A stretch of DNA of 64,000 nt, from the NCBI RefSeq assembly GCF_029029505.1, contig NZ_JAKJSD010000007.1, forward strand, positions 62,001-126,000, given 5' to 3'. The DNA is from Ancylomarina sp. DW003 (lineage in GTDB: Bacteria > Bacteroidota > Bacteroidia > Bacteroidales > Marinifilaceae). A program made the translations under genes and the position numbers. Each line of letters starts with the position of its first letter. The stretch's first letter is position 1. Positions 53,741 to 62,437 of this stretch are shown here, piece by piece. The notes under the pieces were generated by a model. It was not told the origin of the DNA, ran no database searches, and saw only the letters and a list, made by a program, of their open reading frames with translations.

Positions 53741-56101
53741 TTAGAAATACAAGATATACTGCAAACTTGGTAAAATGGATAACTGTTCCCCATTTTCAAT
53801 TTTACGGGTTGCCTTATTGTATCTCTCTAATATTTTAGCCTGATTGTTCGTTGCGTTTTTAATATCTATTTTGAATTCATGTTGTGTCTTTTTTCTATTG
53901 ACTTTATAAGAAAATGAGAGATTGAGAATGAACAGATCATCAGCTTGCTTGCTAAAATCACTATTAGCTACATAAATCGTTTCTCCTGCATTTCTACTTT
54001 CTCCTAAATCAACAGGTGTGTAATACTGACCACCTCGGTAAGTGACTTTTGCATTCAAGCCAATTCTGTTTTTATCATTTAGCCCAAGTTTGTACTCTTT
54101 ACCGATAATCAGATTGGCAACATAGTTCCCATTGTATCTCGAATTTCGTTCAACACCATCAAGAGCCGTGAATTTGGATTCATACAACGATCCCGTTAGT
54201 AAATAATAGAAGTTGTTATGGAAGAATCGTTCCAGGCTCAACTCAATACCATAGTTTTTTCCTGTCCCTTTATTTACAAAATCATAATCGGCCAGTCCTT
54301 CTTTTATATCCTGAAGAACAATTTTACTTTTGGGGTCATTTTCAACAGCAAGATCGTATAAATCCTGATAATAAGTTTCGAGCTTAAAATGTAGGTGACG
54401 ATTCAACTGATTGTTGTAGCCTAGTACATAATGTCTGGCTTTGCTCATTTTCAAATCAGTATTGGGTGTATAGGCCATATTCGCCTGATCTTGTAACTGA
54501 ACAAAATAGGTTGACAGATTTTCCAACTTACTATGAACACCAAAACCAAAGGATAAAGACTGGGTCGATAGAAACTGATACTTTAAACCCAATCGGGGCT
54601 CAATGCTGTAATCCTCATTTAATTCAAAATAGCTGGTATGAATACCCGTAACCAAGTCCAGTTTAGATGAAATTCTGTACTTCCAGTTGATAAAGGATTG
54701 AAAGAGCTGTGAATTACCATCTGATTTAAGATCAGTGGTATAGGTGCCTGTATTTTTAAAATCATTTACACTGTTGATGTCGAAACCTAAACCGGTATAT
54801 TCAATACCTGCCTTAAGGCTATGTCTGGCACTTAGCTTTGTATTGAATGTCGATTGGAATTTAAAATAATCCTGCTGGTACTTGTCTTTTGATGCCACAA
54901 ACATATTATCATCATCTCCTAATATTCTGGATGTATATTGACTGTTCGTAGCAGAGAAGGCGATCGTATTTTTTAGGTAAGATTTCTTGCCTATTGACAA
55001 TAGATTGGATATGCCCAGAACCGTAAGATCTGAATCAAAATCACTTTCTCCCAGGGTAATTGTCTCTTCATCATTTTCTTCTTTCACCAGCATATTGCTT
55101 TTACCCAGTAGGCAGAAAAGTGTATATTGCCCGGCTTTTTTAGTTGGTAATACAATTTTAAAAGAACCATCCTGAAATTTAGGGATCCCATCGAAATCCA
55201 CAATTCCTGCTTCATTAAGAAGTTCTAAGGACGAATAACGATAGTTGGCTAAATAGGAACCAGAATAGCCCTTTTTAATTGGACCTTCAGCAGTAAAGTC
55301 TATTCCCAAAGTACTAAAACCAAAAGCCTGCTCATGCTTGGTATCATTTCCCTTACGGAGATTAATATCAAAAATACCTGAATAGGCATTACCATACTCA
55401 GCGGCAAAAGCACCTGTAAAGAAATCAGAATTCCGCAACATATTGCTGTTTAAAGCATTCATAGCCCCACCTGTTGAGCCTTCATCAGCAAAATGGTTAG
55501 GATTTGGAATTTCGATGCCTTCCATACGCCATTGAATACCCTTAGGCGAGTTCCCCCTTACAATTATTTCATTTGAACCTTCTCCATCTCCCGAAACACC
55601 AGCATAGGCTGACACCATTCGGGCAGGATCGTTTAAAGATCCTGAGTAGCGGCTGGTTTCTTCTATGGTAAAAGCTTGCCCGCTAACAGTAGCCATTTTG
55701 TTTAAGGTTTCGTGCTTCGCGCTTTTAGGATAAACCTTTATCTCATTTATTTGTGTTAAGGACTCAAGCAATTCTATTTCCAGTACGACCTCTTTGGCAG
55801 AGCCGACTTCGATGTTCGAAATGGTTTTGGCTTCGTAGCCCAAACAACTGATATGTAGAGAGAGTCGGCCAATTGGAATTTGATTTAAGACAAAACGACC
55901 GTCCATATCACTGGCAGTTCCCTTAAAAGGATTTGATTTAACGATGACGATATTAGCCCCAATGAGTGCTTGTTTGCTTTCATGGTCGATAACACGACCG
56001 CGTATGGTTTGGAAATATTGACTCTTATTGGATTGAGCTTGGGCTTGTGCCATCCAAAAGAACAATAAGATTAAAATAAACATGTTGTTTTTTATTTTCA
56101 T
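53741..56101 (-). CDS. TonB-dependent outer-membrane receptor, carboxypeptidase-like type
   Basis: A 786-residue outer-membrane receptor. A signal peptide (1-22) is followed by a CarboxypepD_reg_2 domain (about 32-115; TIRGRVIDHESKQALIGANIVI), a plug domain (about 145-235; AGVSGDGEGSNEIIVRGNSPKGIQWRMEGIEIPNPNHF in pieces) and a 22-strand barrel ending with aromatic YILYF. There is no N-terminal STN domain and no SusD partner. The STN module instead sits on a separate protein of the same locus. The substrate is unknown; the locus type (FecI/FecR) is typical for siderophore or glycan uptake. Confidence 0.92.
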   Translation of the reverse strand: MKIKNNMFILILLFFWMAQAQAQSNKSQYFQTIRGRVIDHESKQALIGANIVIVKSNPFKGTASDMDGRFVLNQIPIGRLSLHISCLGYEAKTISNIEVGSAKEVVLEIELLESLTQINEIKVYPKSAKHETLNKMATVSGQAFTIEETSRYSGSLNDPARMVSAYAGVSGDGEGSNEIIVRGNSPKGIQWRMEGIEIPNPNHFADEGSTGGAMNALNSNMLRNSDFFTGAFAAEYGNAYSGIFDINLRKGNDTKHEQAFGFSTLGIDFTAEGPIKKGYSGSYLANYRYSSLELLNEAGIVDFDGIPKFQDGSFKIVLPTKKAGQYTLFCLLGKSNMLVKEENDEETITLGESDFDSDLTVLGISNLLSIGKKSYLKNTIAFSATNSQYTSRILGDDDNMFVASKDKYQQDYFKFQSTFNTKLSARHSLKAGIEYTGLGFDINSVNDFKNTGTYTTDLKSDGNSQLFQSFINWKYRISSKLDLVTGIHTSYFELNEDYSIEPRLGLKYQFLSTQSLSFGFGVHSKLENLSTYFVQLQDQANMAYTPNTDLKMSKARHYVLGYNNQLNRHLHFKLETYYQDLYDLAVENDPKSKIVLQDIKEGLADYDFVNKGTGKNYGIELSLERFFHNNFYYLLTGSLYESKFTALDGVERNSRYNGNYVANLIIGKEYKLGLNDKNRIGLNAKVTYRGGQYYTPVDLGESRNAGETIYVANSDFSKQADDLFILNLSFSYKVNRKKTQHEFKIDIKNATNNQAKILERYNKATRKIENGEQLSILPSLQYILYF

Positions 56102-56312
56102 GATGATGCTGATGGTTTAGAGTTGTTTAAAATCATCAGGAAGACAATCGAAAAAGAAGATACCCCTATTGTCATGATAAAATATTTTTTACCGTTCGTT
56201 TACTTGGAAATAACCTATTTTATATGAACATGTGTTAATTTATCTTTTGTATGTATTGTAGACTCTATTCTTTTTATAATTTTGGTGGAATCTTAATTGC
56301 TTAAACCTGAAA

Positions 56313-57026
56313 ATGAATAAGCCAAAGTCTCTAATCATTGTTTTAATCTTATTATCTGCTTGTTCTGTTACACACAGGAGTATTTGCTTTACGAAGTTGA
56401 AGCCATTTTCAGTTGAGGAGATTTATACACTTAATCAGGATACCATAAGCTTAGATCTTTCGTTTGAAGGCTTAAATCACAATTGTTTAGCTATTGGGTT
56501 GGAAATGATAAACAAAACAAACCGTCCAATTTCTGTTGTGCCAGCTTTGTTTTATTATAAAGCCTCGGGAAGAATAAAGCCTGATTCAATAGGGGCAGAC
56601 TGTAAATACTACAGTCTCGACTATCAAAAAGAAAGAGATAGTTTGATCCTTCTTAAGGATAGTTTAAGTCAAGCAAAAAATCCTTATTTTAAAAAGAGGC
56701 AATCGACGTGTGAAGAAATGAAAATGGGCTTGATAAATGGTACCGTAGAATTGGTATTGGGCTTACCGCTGGGAAGTATTGAGGAGAATAGAGAAGAGGA
56801 TGAAGAGAATTGGAAGGAGAGTTGTGTTATCAATTTGAATGATATAGAATTACAACTTACATTTTGGAGACATTCAGCATTAAAAGAAGCAATTTTGGCT
56901 CCAAAAGATACGGTAGAAGGCAGTTTGCTTTTCCCAATTGATACTACATTGAACCAGATTGTTTTTGAACTACCTATTAACAATCGAATTCATAGCTTTC
57001 CTTTTAAGCAGACATTCAGAAGGTAA
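56313..57026 (+). CDS. Hypothetical lipoprotein
   Basis: This gene is not recognised. The 237-residue product has a signal peptide and lipobox LLSAC (Cys16). The mature domain begins with KLKPFSVEEIYTLNQDTISLDLSFEGLNHNCLAIGLEM, a beta-rich start that recalls small immunoglobulin-like surface domains. A strongly acidic stretch (IEENREEDEENWKESC) lies near residue 152. It is divergent from the TonB receptor gene across a 211-bp gap. Confidence 0.55.
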   Translation: MNKPKSLIIVLILLSACSVTHRSICFTKLKPFSVEEIYTLNQDTISLDLSFEGLNHNCLAIGLEMINKTNRPISVVPALFYYKASGRIKPDSIGADCKYYSLDYQKERDSLILLKDSLSQAKNPYFKKRQSTCEEMKMGLINGTVELVLGLPLGSIEENREEDEENWKESCVINLNDIELQLTFWRHSALKEAILAPKDTVEGSLLFPIDTTLNQIVFELPINNRIHSFPFKQTFRR

Positions 57027-57122
57027 TCGACTTCGTTCAATACCCGTATTTCTTTAGCTGCCGAACATTGAACTATCCAATAATCAGTATTATATTCAAT
57101 TTTTTATTGAAACCTTAGCTTG

Positions 57123-57590
57123 TTATGGTGAATTTGTCAGAATGAGTAAAGAATCATTAGCATGGATGATATAGTTATGTATATCATTTGATTGTATAAT
57201 TTCATTTATTTTAACATTATATATATTGGCGATGGAATATATTGTTTCTCCTTGTTGTACAATATGAAATAGTTTTGTTTTAGGGTGATCAGTATTTTTA
57301 ATTGTTTTTGAAGGACTTTTGTAACTGGGTGATAAATTGGTTGTACTGCTATATGGTATTTTGTTTTGGCTGTTCTGCGATTGACTTTGATTGTTAGGTA
57401 AAGTAATATTATTATAAGTAGAATTCGTTTTTTTAGTGTTGAAAATAATTTTGTTATTATATAGTTCTAAAATAATTATTAAAGTTAGTGCTATACAAGT
57501 AGCAGACATGATAATTGTTGCATGTTTGTATCTTTTTAGTAAAACCAGATCTTTCTTTTTGTAGAATTTAATTTTAATATTATTAGGCAT
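57123..57590 (-). CDS. LysM-domain membrane-anchored protein
   Basis: A 155-residue protein. The lysine-rich N-terminus and a TM segment (about 26-46) give an anchor with the C-terminus outside. A Ser/Thr/Asn-rich linker (about 50-105) leads to one LysM domain (about 109-152; HIVQQGETIYSIANIYNVKINEIIQSN), which binds peptidoglycan or chitin-type glycans. No catalytic domain is attached. It lies divergent from the DUF2589 operon 215 bases away, which suggests no direct link. Confidence 0.85.
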   Translation of the reverse strand: MPNNIKIKFYKKKDLVLLKRYKHATIIMSATCIALTLIIILELYNNKIIFNTKKTNSTYNNITLPNNQSQSQNSQNKIPYSSTTNLSPSYKSPSKTIKNTDHPKTKLFHIVQQGETIYSIANIYNVKINEIIQSNDIHNYIIHANDSLLILTNSP

Positions 57591-57805
57591 ATAATGAAAT
57601 ATGATATTGTTTATAGTGTATTTTAAGTGAAAATAACAAAAATATTTAGGAGTAGGTGTAAGTTTTAGATGTTGTATATGATTTTAATCTTTGGATTAGA
57701 GATTTTTTAGATAACATAACAATTTGCAATCAATATATACATAATGTTTTTATTTGTTGAATTATGTGTGTATCTTGTAGTTAATATAAACTAAAAAATA
57801 AAATT

Positions 57806-58591
57806 ATGCCTGGATTAGGACAAAGCGAATTATTATCGATGAGCCAACAATTTTCTGGCTTACCAATGGACTCATTAATAGGAGGGCCATTAAATGCAGC
57901 AGCTAATGCAAATGGAAATATGGCTGTTACTCAAGTAAAATTTATGCTAGATACGTGTTTTACGAAAGTAATTACACCAGCAGATGATAATGCTAAGCCT
58001 CCAACAGCAGAGGTTACTAACTACAACCCGATTCTGATTAATATGTCTTTAACAAGGCAAATAATTACACCAGTCGGAGCTTCTGCAGCTAAGGCTTATG
58101 CTGATTCAATATCGGTAATAACTAATGATCCCGCTAATGCAGGTAAACCAGATGTAATAGCAGAAGCTATAGCGAAAATACCAAAACCAGAGGCTCAGAT
58201 TGAAGATAAGACCACAGCCTTTAATTTACCATTACTTACCATTATCCCACTAAACTCATTGGCTGTAAAAACCGTTGATATTGGGTTCGAAATGGAAGTT
58301 AAATCCAGTTATGGTGAAGACCATTCAAATGAATCTTCAAAATCGTTAGCTACCGAGGCTAGTTTTGAAGCTAAAGTGGGTTATGGAATTTTTTCCGCAT
58401 CGGTAAAAGGTTCGGCTAGTTATAAATCAGATGAGAAATCTACAGAAAGCTCTCATTACGAGAAATCTAATTCTGCCAAATACACCGTTAATGTAACAGC
58501 AGGGCAATTACCTTTACCTGATGGTGTGAAAACGATTATTGAAGCTTTTGCAGGAGCTATTCAACCGGTTACTTTGCCAGTTCCGGCATAG
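57806..58591 (+). CDS. DUF2589 domain protein (paralogue 1)
   Basis: A 261-residue soluble protein without a signal peptide. DUF2589 hallmarks are the N-terminal LPMDSLIGGPLNAAANANGNMAVTQV helix, the core strand set FNLPLLTIIPLNSLAVKTVDIGFEMEV (about 152-178) and the C-terminal YTVNVTAGQLPLPDGVKTIIEAF helix. A Ser/Glu/Lys-rich segment (about 180-230) separates core and tail. The family function is unknown. It is the first gene of an operon with two paralogues; a 14-bp hairpin follows its stop, so it may be made in excess. Confidence 0.82.
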   Translation: MPGLGQSELLSMSQQFSGLPMDSLIGGPLNAAANANGNMAVTQVKFMLDTCFTKVITPADDNAKPPTAEVTNYNPILINMSLTRQIITPVGASAAKAYADSISVITNDPANAGKPDVIAEAIAKIPKPEAQIEDKTTAFNLPLLTIIPLNSLAVKTVDIGFEMEVKSSYGEDHSNESSKSLATEASFEAKVGYGIFSASVKGSASYKSDEKSTESSHYEKSNSAKYTVNVTAGQLPLPDGVKTIIEAFAGAIQPVTLPVPA

Positions 58592-58623
58592 GCAATTAGA
58601 CATCAAAATTAAAATATCTCTTT

Positions 58624-58658
58624 ATCTGCAAGTTGGCTTCTTACGCCAGCTTGTAGAT
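58624..58658 (+). terminator. Intercistronic hairpin after DUF2589 paralogue 1
   Basis: A 14-bp stem with two G-T pairs (58624-58637 with 58645-58658) with a 7-base loop and a TTAATAA tail. It is probably a partial terminator or 3' stabiliser. Confidence 0.6.
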
Positions 58659-58677
58659 TTAATAACGAATTATTCTC

Positions 58678-59304
58678 ATGGCAGATTTAGCGGATAGAAA
58701 CCAAAAATTGAAACCACAGACAAATTCCGAACTCTCGATAGATTCGTTGATTAGTGCTCCCTTAGTGGCTGCATCTAAGGCTAATGCAGAGATGATGCTT
58801 GGTCAAACGCATTTTGTATTGAGGAATTGTTTCAGTAAAAGGAAAGATGAAACAAACAGTTATGATCCTGTAATGATACAGATGTCATTAACTCAAAGCG
58901 TTATCAATAATGATAAAAATCCTTCAGAAGACGATTACATGACAATAAGAAAAATCAATTTTGAGGTGCCTTTGTTTTGTTTGATTCCCATGAATTCCTT
59001 AGCGATTGATAAAATTACAGTTGATTTTGATATGGAAGTAACTTCAACCTCATCGTGGAATATTGGTGATGATGAATCCCAAAAAACAGGGAAAAGAGTA
59101 CTTAAAAAGCAAGCACAATTAAATGGGAAAATAAAAGGTGGATCTAAAGGGGATAGTCAATATACCAAAGACAGCACCAGTAAATTGAAAGTACATATAA
59201 ATGCATCGCCACTTCCATTACCATTAGGTATGCTTACAATATTAGATCTCTATTCTAAGAATATCAATCCAAGTTCCAACTCAAATACTAATAATAATGA
59301 TTAA
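58678..59304 (+). CDS. DUF2589 domain protein (paralogue 2)
   Basis: A 208-residue paralogue of the preceding gene: LSIDSLISAPLVAASKANAEMMLGQTHFVL aligns with the first, then NFEVPLFCLIPMNSLAIDKITVDFDMEV (about 101-128) and LKVHINASPLPLPLGMLTILDLY. It lacks the 50-residue insert near residue 60 of paralogue 1. The stop overlaps the start of the zinc-ribbon gene by 8 bases, so these two are translationally coupled. Confidence 0.8.
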   Translation: MADLADRNQKLKPQTNSELSIDSLISAPLVAASKANAEMMLGQTHFVLRNCFSKRKDETNSYDPVMIQMSLTQSVINNDKNPSEDDYMTIRKINFEVPLFCLIPMNSLAIDKITVDFDMEVTSTSSWNIGDDESQKTGKRVLKKQAQLNGKIKGGSKGDSQYTKDSTSKLKVHINASPLPLPLGMLTILDLYSKNINPSSNSNTNNND

Positions 59305-59494
59305 CCAAGATAATACTATTCCGTGCCCGGTATGCAAAACTCCAATTCCTTTTAATGTCCAAAGTTTAATGGCTGGAGTCAACTTTAGTTGCCCCAAATG
59401 TTTTGCTTCCATTGGGCTATCAAAAGAAAGCGTACCCGTTGTTGAAGATACCATGCAAAAACTTGAAGCTCTAAAAACTAATAAAAACAAATAA
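59297..59494 (+). CDS. Small zinc-ribbon protein of the DUF2589 operon
   Basis: 65 residues. A four-Cys zinc ribbon is visible: CPVC at residues 10-13 and CPKC at 32-35, spaced by 18 residues, followed by a short Lys-rich helix. No DNA- or RNA-binding domain name can be assigned. It overlaps the upstream DUF2589 gene by 8 bases and lies 4 bases before the third, which strongly suggests a shared function. Confidence 0.75.
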   Translation: MINQDNTIPCPVCKTPIPFNVQSLMAGVNFSCPKCFASIGLSKESVPVVEDTMQKLEALKTNKNK

Positions 59495-59498
59495 TGGT

Positions 59499-60014
59499 AT
59501 GCTAAGTTTTAAATCATTTGTCAATGCAATTCACGATGCTATTTTAAAAGCAAATGATGCATTAATGGACAAAAATACCGAATTGCTCGATAAATACTTT
59601 GAGGAAAAAACTGTTGGGATTGTTGACGCAGACAAAAAGCCTGTGTACGATGAAAATGGTGCTCAAAAAGAGAAAAAAATATTGGAACCCATTTCTGTTG
59701 TAATGGATTACCCAATTATTGATGATGATGGTAATCAGCAAAATATTGATGTGCATGTGCCCTTGATTACACTTGTTCCCATATCTACTTCACAAATAGA
59801 AAAAGCAACATTAACAGCCGATTTTGATATGGAAATTGTCGATGGAGATTTACAAATTGATTTTACAGGCAAGCAAAAATCCAGAGGAGTGTTTAAAAAG
59901 ACTAAAAAATCGAAGGGGACTTTAGAAATAATGATTTCTCCACAAGATACATCCGAAGGACTAAAACTTTTAATTGAAGGTTATGAGACTATGATAAAAC
60001 GTCAAATACCTTAG
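59499..60014 (+). CDS. DUF2589 domain protein (paralogue 3)
   Basis: A 171-residue, most divergent paralogue. The core strand set is VHVPLITLVPISTSQIEKATLTADFDMEI (about 86-114), the tail KGTLEIMISPQDTSEGLKLLIEGYE. The N-terminal helix NAIHDAILKANDALMDKNTELLD replaces the glycine-rich start of paralogues 1 and 2. It is the fourth gene of the operon. Confidence 0.78.
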   Translation: MLSFKSFVNAIHDAILKANDALMDKNTELLDKYFEEKTVGIVDADKKPVYDENGAQKEKKILEPISVVMDYPIIDDDGNQQNIDVHVPLITLVPISTSQIEKATLTADFDMEIVDGDLQIDFTGKQKSRGVFKKTKKSKGTLEIMISPQDTSEGLKLLIEGYETMIKRQIP

Positions 60015-60221
60015 CTTATCTTTAATTTTTCCTTGCTAGCGTGAGACTGTGGTTTGTGCTTTAAAAAGCTAGAAGAAATGCTCTTGGAACGGCTAATTGT
60101 TAAGAGCAAGGTAAATAGCCTGATATCGAAAATAATTTTAAAAAGATAAAAGAAGATAAAAAACAGATAACCTGCGAGTAAATATGATACTGATAGCGTT
60201 GATTCACGTATTAAAGATTAG

Positions 60222-60248
60222 TGCCACAACTATTGAGTTGTGGCTTTT
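60222..60248 (+). terminator. Intrinsic terminator of the DUF2589 operon
   Basis: A perfect 9-bp stem (60222-60230 with 60235-60243) and T5. It lies 208 bases after the last stop; a second, weaker hairpin (TGCTCTT / AAGAGCA near 60078-60106) lies before it. Confidence 0.75.
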
Positions 60249-60486
60249 TCTTTTTGGACGTTGAGTTGCCACATTGAACACATTCAACGATCTTTTCGGT
60301 GCGTAGAGGAGAAACCGAAGGGTATTATTTCATAATGAAATACTCATAGTTATATAGATCTGTTCTATTTTTTATGTATGTTATATGTTTTTAATAAATT
60401 TGGTGACGATTAATAAGCTAACAGTTTTAATTTATTAATAAACTTGGAAAGAACGTTAGCTTTCGTGCACGAATACATCGTATTTT
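60249..60486. other. Intergenic region before the LUD gene
   Basis: About 240 bp with a short palindrome (TATTTCATAATGAAATA near 60327) and no supported ORF. The promoter of the LUD gene should be here; no exact TAnnTTTG element was found. Confidence 0.4.
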
Positions 60487-61125
60487 ATGGAAAAAATAAT
60501 AGATATTGATAAAATTATAAAACAGCTTGAAATCAACAACTTTGAAGTGTTTCGGGCTAAAAACATTCAATCAGCGAAACATGTATTTGAAAACGATATA
60601 CTTAAGCATTTGAAATTATCTAGTGTATCTTATGGTGATTCTATAACCATGCATAAGACTGGTATTCTTGATGTATTAAGAAATATCGATTCGATAGAAT
60701 TTATAGACACTTTTGATAAAAACGATAGTTGGAAAGCTCAAATCAACAAAAGAAAAAAGGCACTAACTTCTGATTTATTTTTAACAGGAACAAATGCAAT
60801 TACAGAAAAAGGACAATTAGTCAACCTTGATATGATAGGTAACCGAGTTGCTCCATTAGCTTTTGGTCCTCGGAATGTTGTTTTATTTATTGGGAAAAAT
60901 AAAATCGTAAAAGATCTGGATGAAGCCTTGAAGAGAATTAGAACAATTTCAGCTCCATTAAATGCCAAGCGCCATGATGATTTAAAGACACCATGTCAAA
61001 AGACAGGTGTTTGCAGTGATTGTAAGAGTCCACAAAGAATTTGTAATACTTGGACAATAACTGAAAAATCCTATCCTAAAAATCGAATTAAAATTATATT
61101 AATTGACGAAGAACACGGCTATTAA
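60487..61125 (+). CDS. LUD-domain protein (LutC/YkgG-like)
   Basis: A 212-residue protein of the LUD family: YGDSITMHKTGILDVL near residue 55, the conserved DLFLTGTNAITEKGQLVNLDMIGNRVAPLAFGPRNVVLFIG (about 97-137 in pieces), and a C-terminal Cys-rich end CQKTGVCSDCKSPQRICN (about 176-193) that is additional to LutC. LutC belongs to the lactate utilisation complex, but no lutA or lutB gene is adjacent. In this stand-alone form the function is unknown. Confidence 0.88.
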   Translation: MEKIIDIDKIIKQLEINNFEVFRAKNIQSAKHVFENDILKHLKLSSVSYGDSITMHKTGILDVLRNIDSIEFIDTFDKNDSWKAQINKRKKALTSDLFLTGTNAITEKGQLVNLDMIGNRVAPLAFGPRNVVLFIGKNKIVKDLDEALKRIRTISAPLNAKRHDDLKTPCQKTGVCSDCKSPQRICNTWTITEKSYPKNRIKIILIDEEHGY

Positions 61126-61275
61126 GATTACGAAAGCTTAGTTGTTACGAAAGATTTACTCATTTTCACTAGCTGGGATTTGTAGACCGTAAGAGTAAAA
61201 GGTCTTTAATCTTAATTAAGTTTTGTAATTACATCTTTTATATTAAATTCAACATGGTTAATTCTTAAGCTTTTG

Positions 61276-61962
61276 ATGATGAAAAAAAATAAACTAGTTC
61301 TGTTGCTTTTCTTTCTTACTTTTTCTAGCCTGACGCTATTGGCTCAAAAAATAGAAGTAAAAGGTAAGGTTGTTGTTTTTAATACCCTGCCGGTTGTTAA
61401 TGCTAATGTAAAAGTACCTGGTAGTGAGGTGGTCGTCAAGACAAGTTTGGATGGTAGTTTTACTTGTATGTGTAAGGAAAAAGATAAGCTTGTTATCACA
61501 GCGGCTGGCTTTGATAAATTGATAATTAAAGTAAAAAAGAAGAAAGCTAAAAAGTTGCTTGCCAAAATGAGATTATTGAAATCGTCAGAGGCTTCGAAAA
61601 TGGCCATTGAAAAAGGACATATTCTTAAAGTTGATCAATTTGAAAAATTGGTAAGGGAAAGATCTGGTATCAAAGATTATTCGGTATATTCCAGCGTGAT
61701 GGATATTCTTAGAAATGAATTCTCAGCCTTGCGAATAGTTAATGGAGAAGTGATTATAAGAGGAAAATCTTCTCTTAATGGTTCCAGTGCTGCCAGATTC
61801 GAAGTGGATGGTGTCATGACTGAGCAGTCAATGATAGAAAGTTTATCAACAAGTGATGTTGCGAGTATAAAAGTGGTAAAAGGTAGCGATGCAGCTATTT
61901 ATGGTGTTCGTGGTGGAACGGGAGTAATACAGATTAAAACAAAGAAAGGTAATTCTGAGTAA
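61276..61962 (+). CDS. Plug-only TonB-receptor-like protein
   Basis: 228 residues from ATG 61276 (a second ATG follows immediately). A signal peptide (about 1-23) leads into a carboxypeptidase-like domain (about 25-95; IEVKGKVVVFNTLPVVNANVKVPG) and a plug-like domain (about 125-225; SALRIVNGEVIIRGKSSLNG, RFEVDGVMT, SIKVVKGSDAAIYGVRGGTGVIQI). The outer-membrane barrel is entirely missing. It is too well preserved in frame to be an obvious pseudogene. It may act as a soluble TonB-binding or carrier-like protein. Confidence 0.8.
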   Translation: MMKKNKLVLLLFFLTFSSLTLLAQKIEVKGKVVVFNTLPVVNANVKVPGSEVVVKTSLDGSFTCMCKEKDKLVITAAGFDKLIIKVKKKKAKKLLAKMRLLKSSEASKMAIEKGHILKVDQFEKLVRERSGIKDYSVYSSVMDILRNEFSALRIVNGEVIIRGKSSLNGSSAARFEVDGVMTEQSMIESLSTSDVASIKVVKGSDAAIYGVRGGTGVIQIKTKKGNSE

Positions 61963-62025
61963 GCAATGCTCATTAAAGAAATGTCCAAAAGCATTATATT
62001 CGAATTGTTAAAAAGCTAATAATAT

Positions 62026-62202
62026 ATGAAATATATACCTTACATTTTAGCTCTAATGGGAGCTATCATTTTAATCACCGACATATTTGATTTGTATGTG
62101 CTTAATAAGTGGGTTTCTATTTCTGGCTACATATTCATGTGTGCAGCTATACTGATGTTTAAATACTGTCCGTGTCATAGAAAAGAAGAAATGAGTGAAT
62201 AA
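62026..62202 (+). CDS. Small two-helix membrane protein
   Basis: A 58-residue ORF (MKYIPYILALMGAIIL..., ending HRKEEMSE). Two hydrophobic segments (about 3-20 and 29-45) are joined by a short DIFDLYVLNKW loop, and a CPC motif plus a charged tail follow. It lies 63 bases after the plug-like gene and before a terminator. No family is recognised; the regular hydrophobicity argues that it is real. Confidence 0.55.
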   Translation: MKYIPYILALMGAIILITDIFDLYVLNKWVSISGYIFMCAAILMFKYCPCHRKEEMSE

Positions 62203-62240
62203 GGAGAGTTGCCATAGTGCGAATTAATATAAAAGATCAA

Positions 62241-62266
62241 GAGCCACAATCATAGAATTGTGGCTC
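62241..62266. terminator. Intrinsic terminator
   Basis: A perfect 10-bp stem (62241-62250 with 62257-62266) and a weak T tail (TCGTTCTTT). Confidence 0.7.
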
Positions 62267-62437
62267 TCGTTCTTTGAGGTTTTAATTCGATTTATTTCTT
62301 TTGCGACTCATAAAAATCTCAAGAGAAGTTTCCCCTTCTAGTTTCTGAGCAGAGTCGAAGAGTAGGGAACTTGCGGGTTGGAACAAGTCTTCTCTAGCTG
62401 AGAGTCAGGACAAGAGATTGAAAAAAATAAAGGGATG

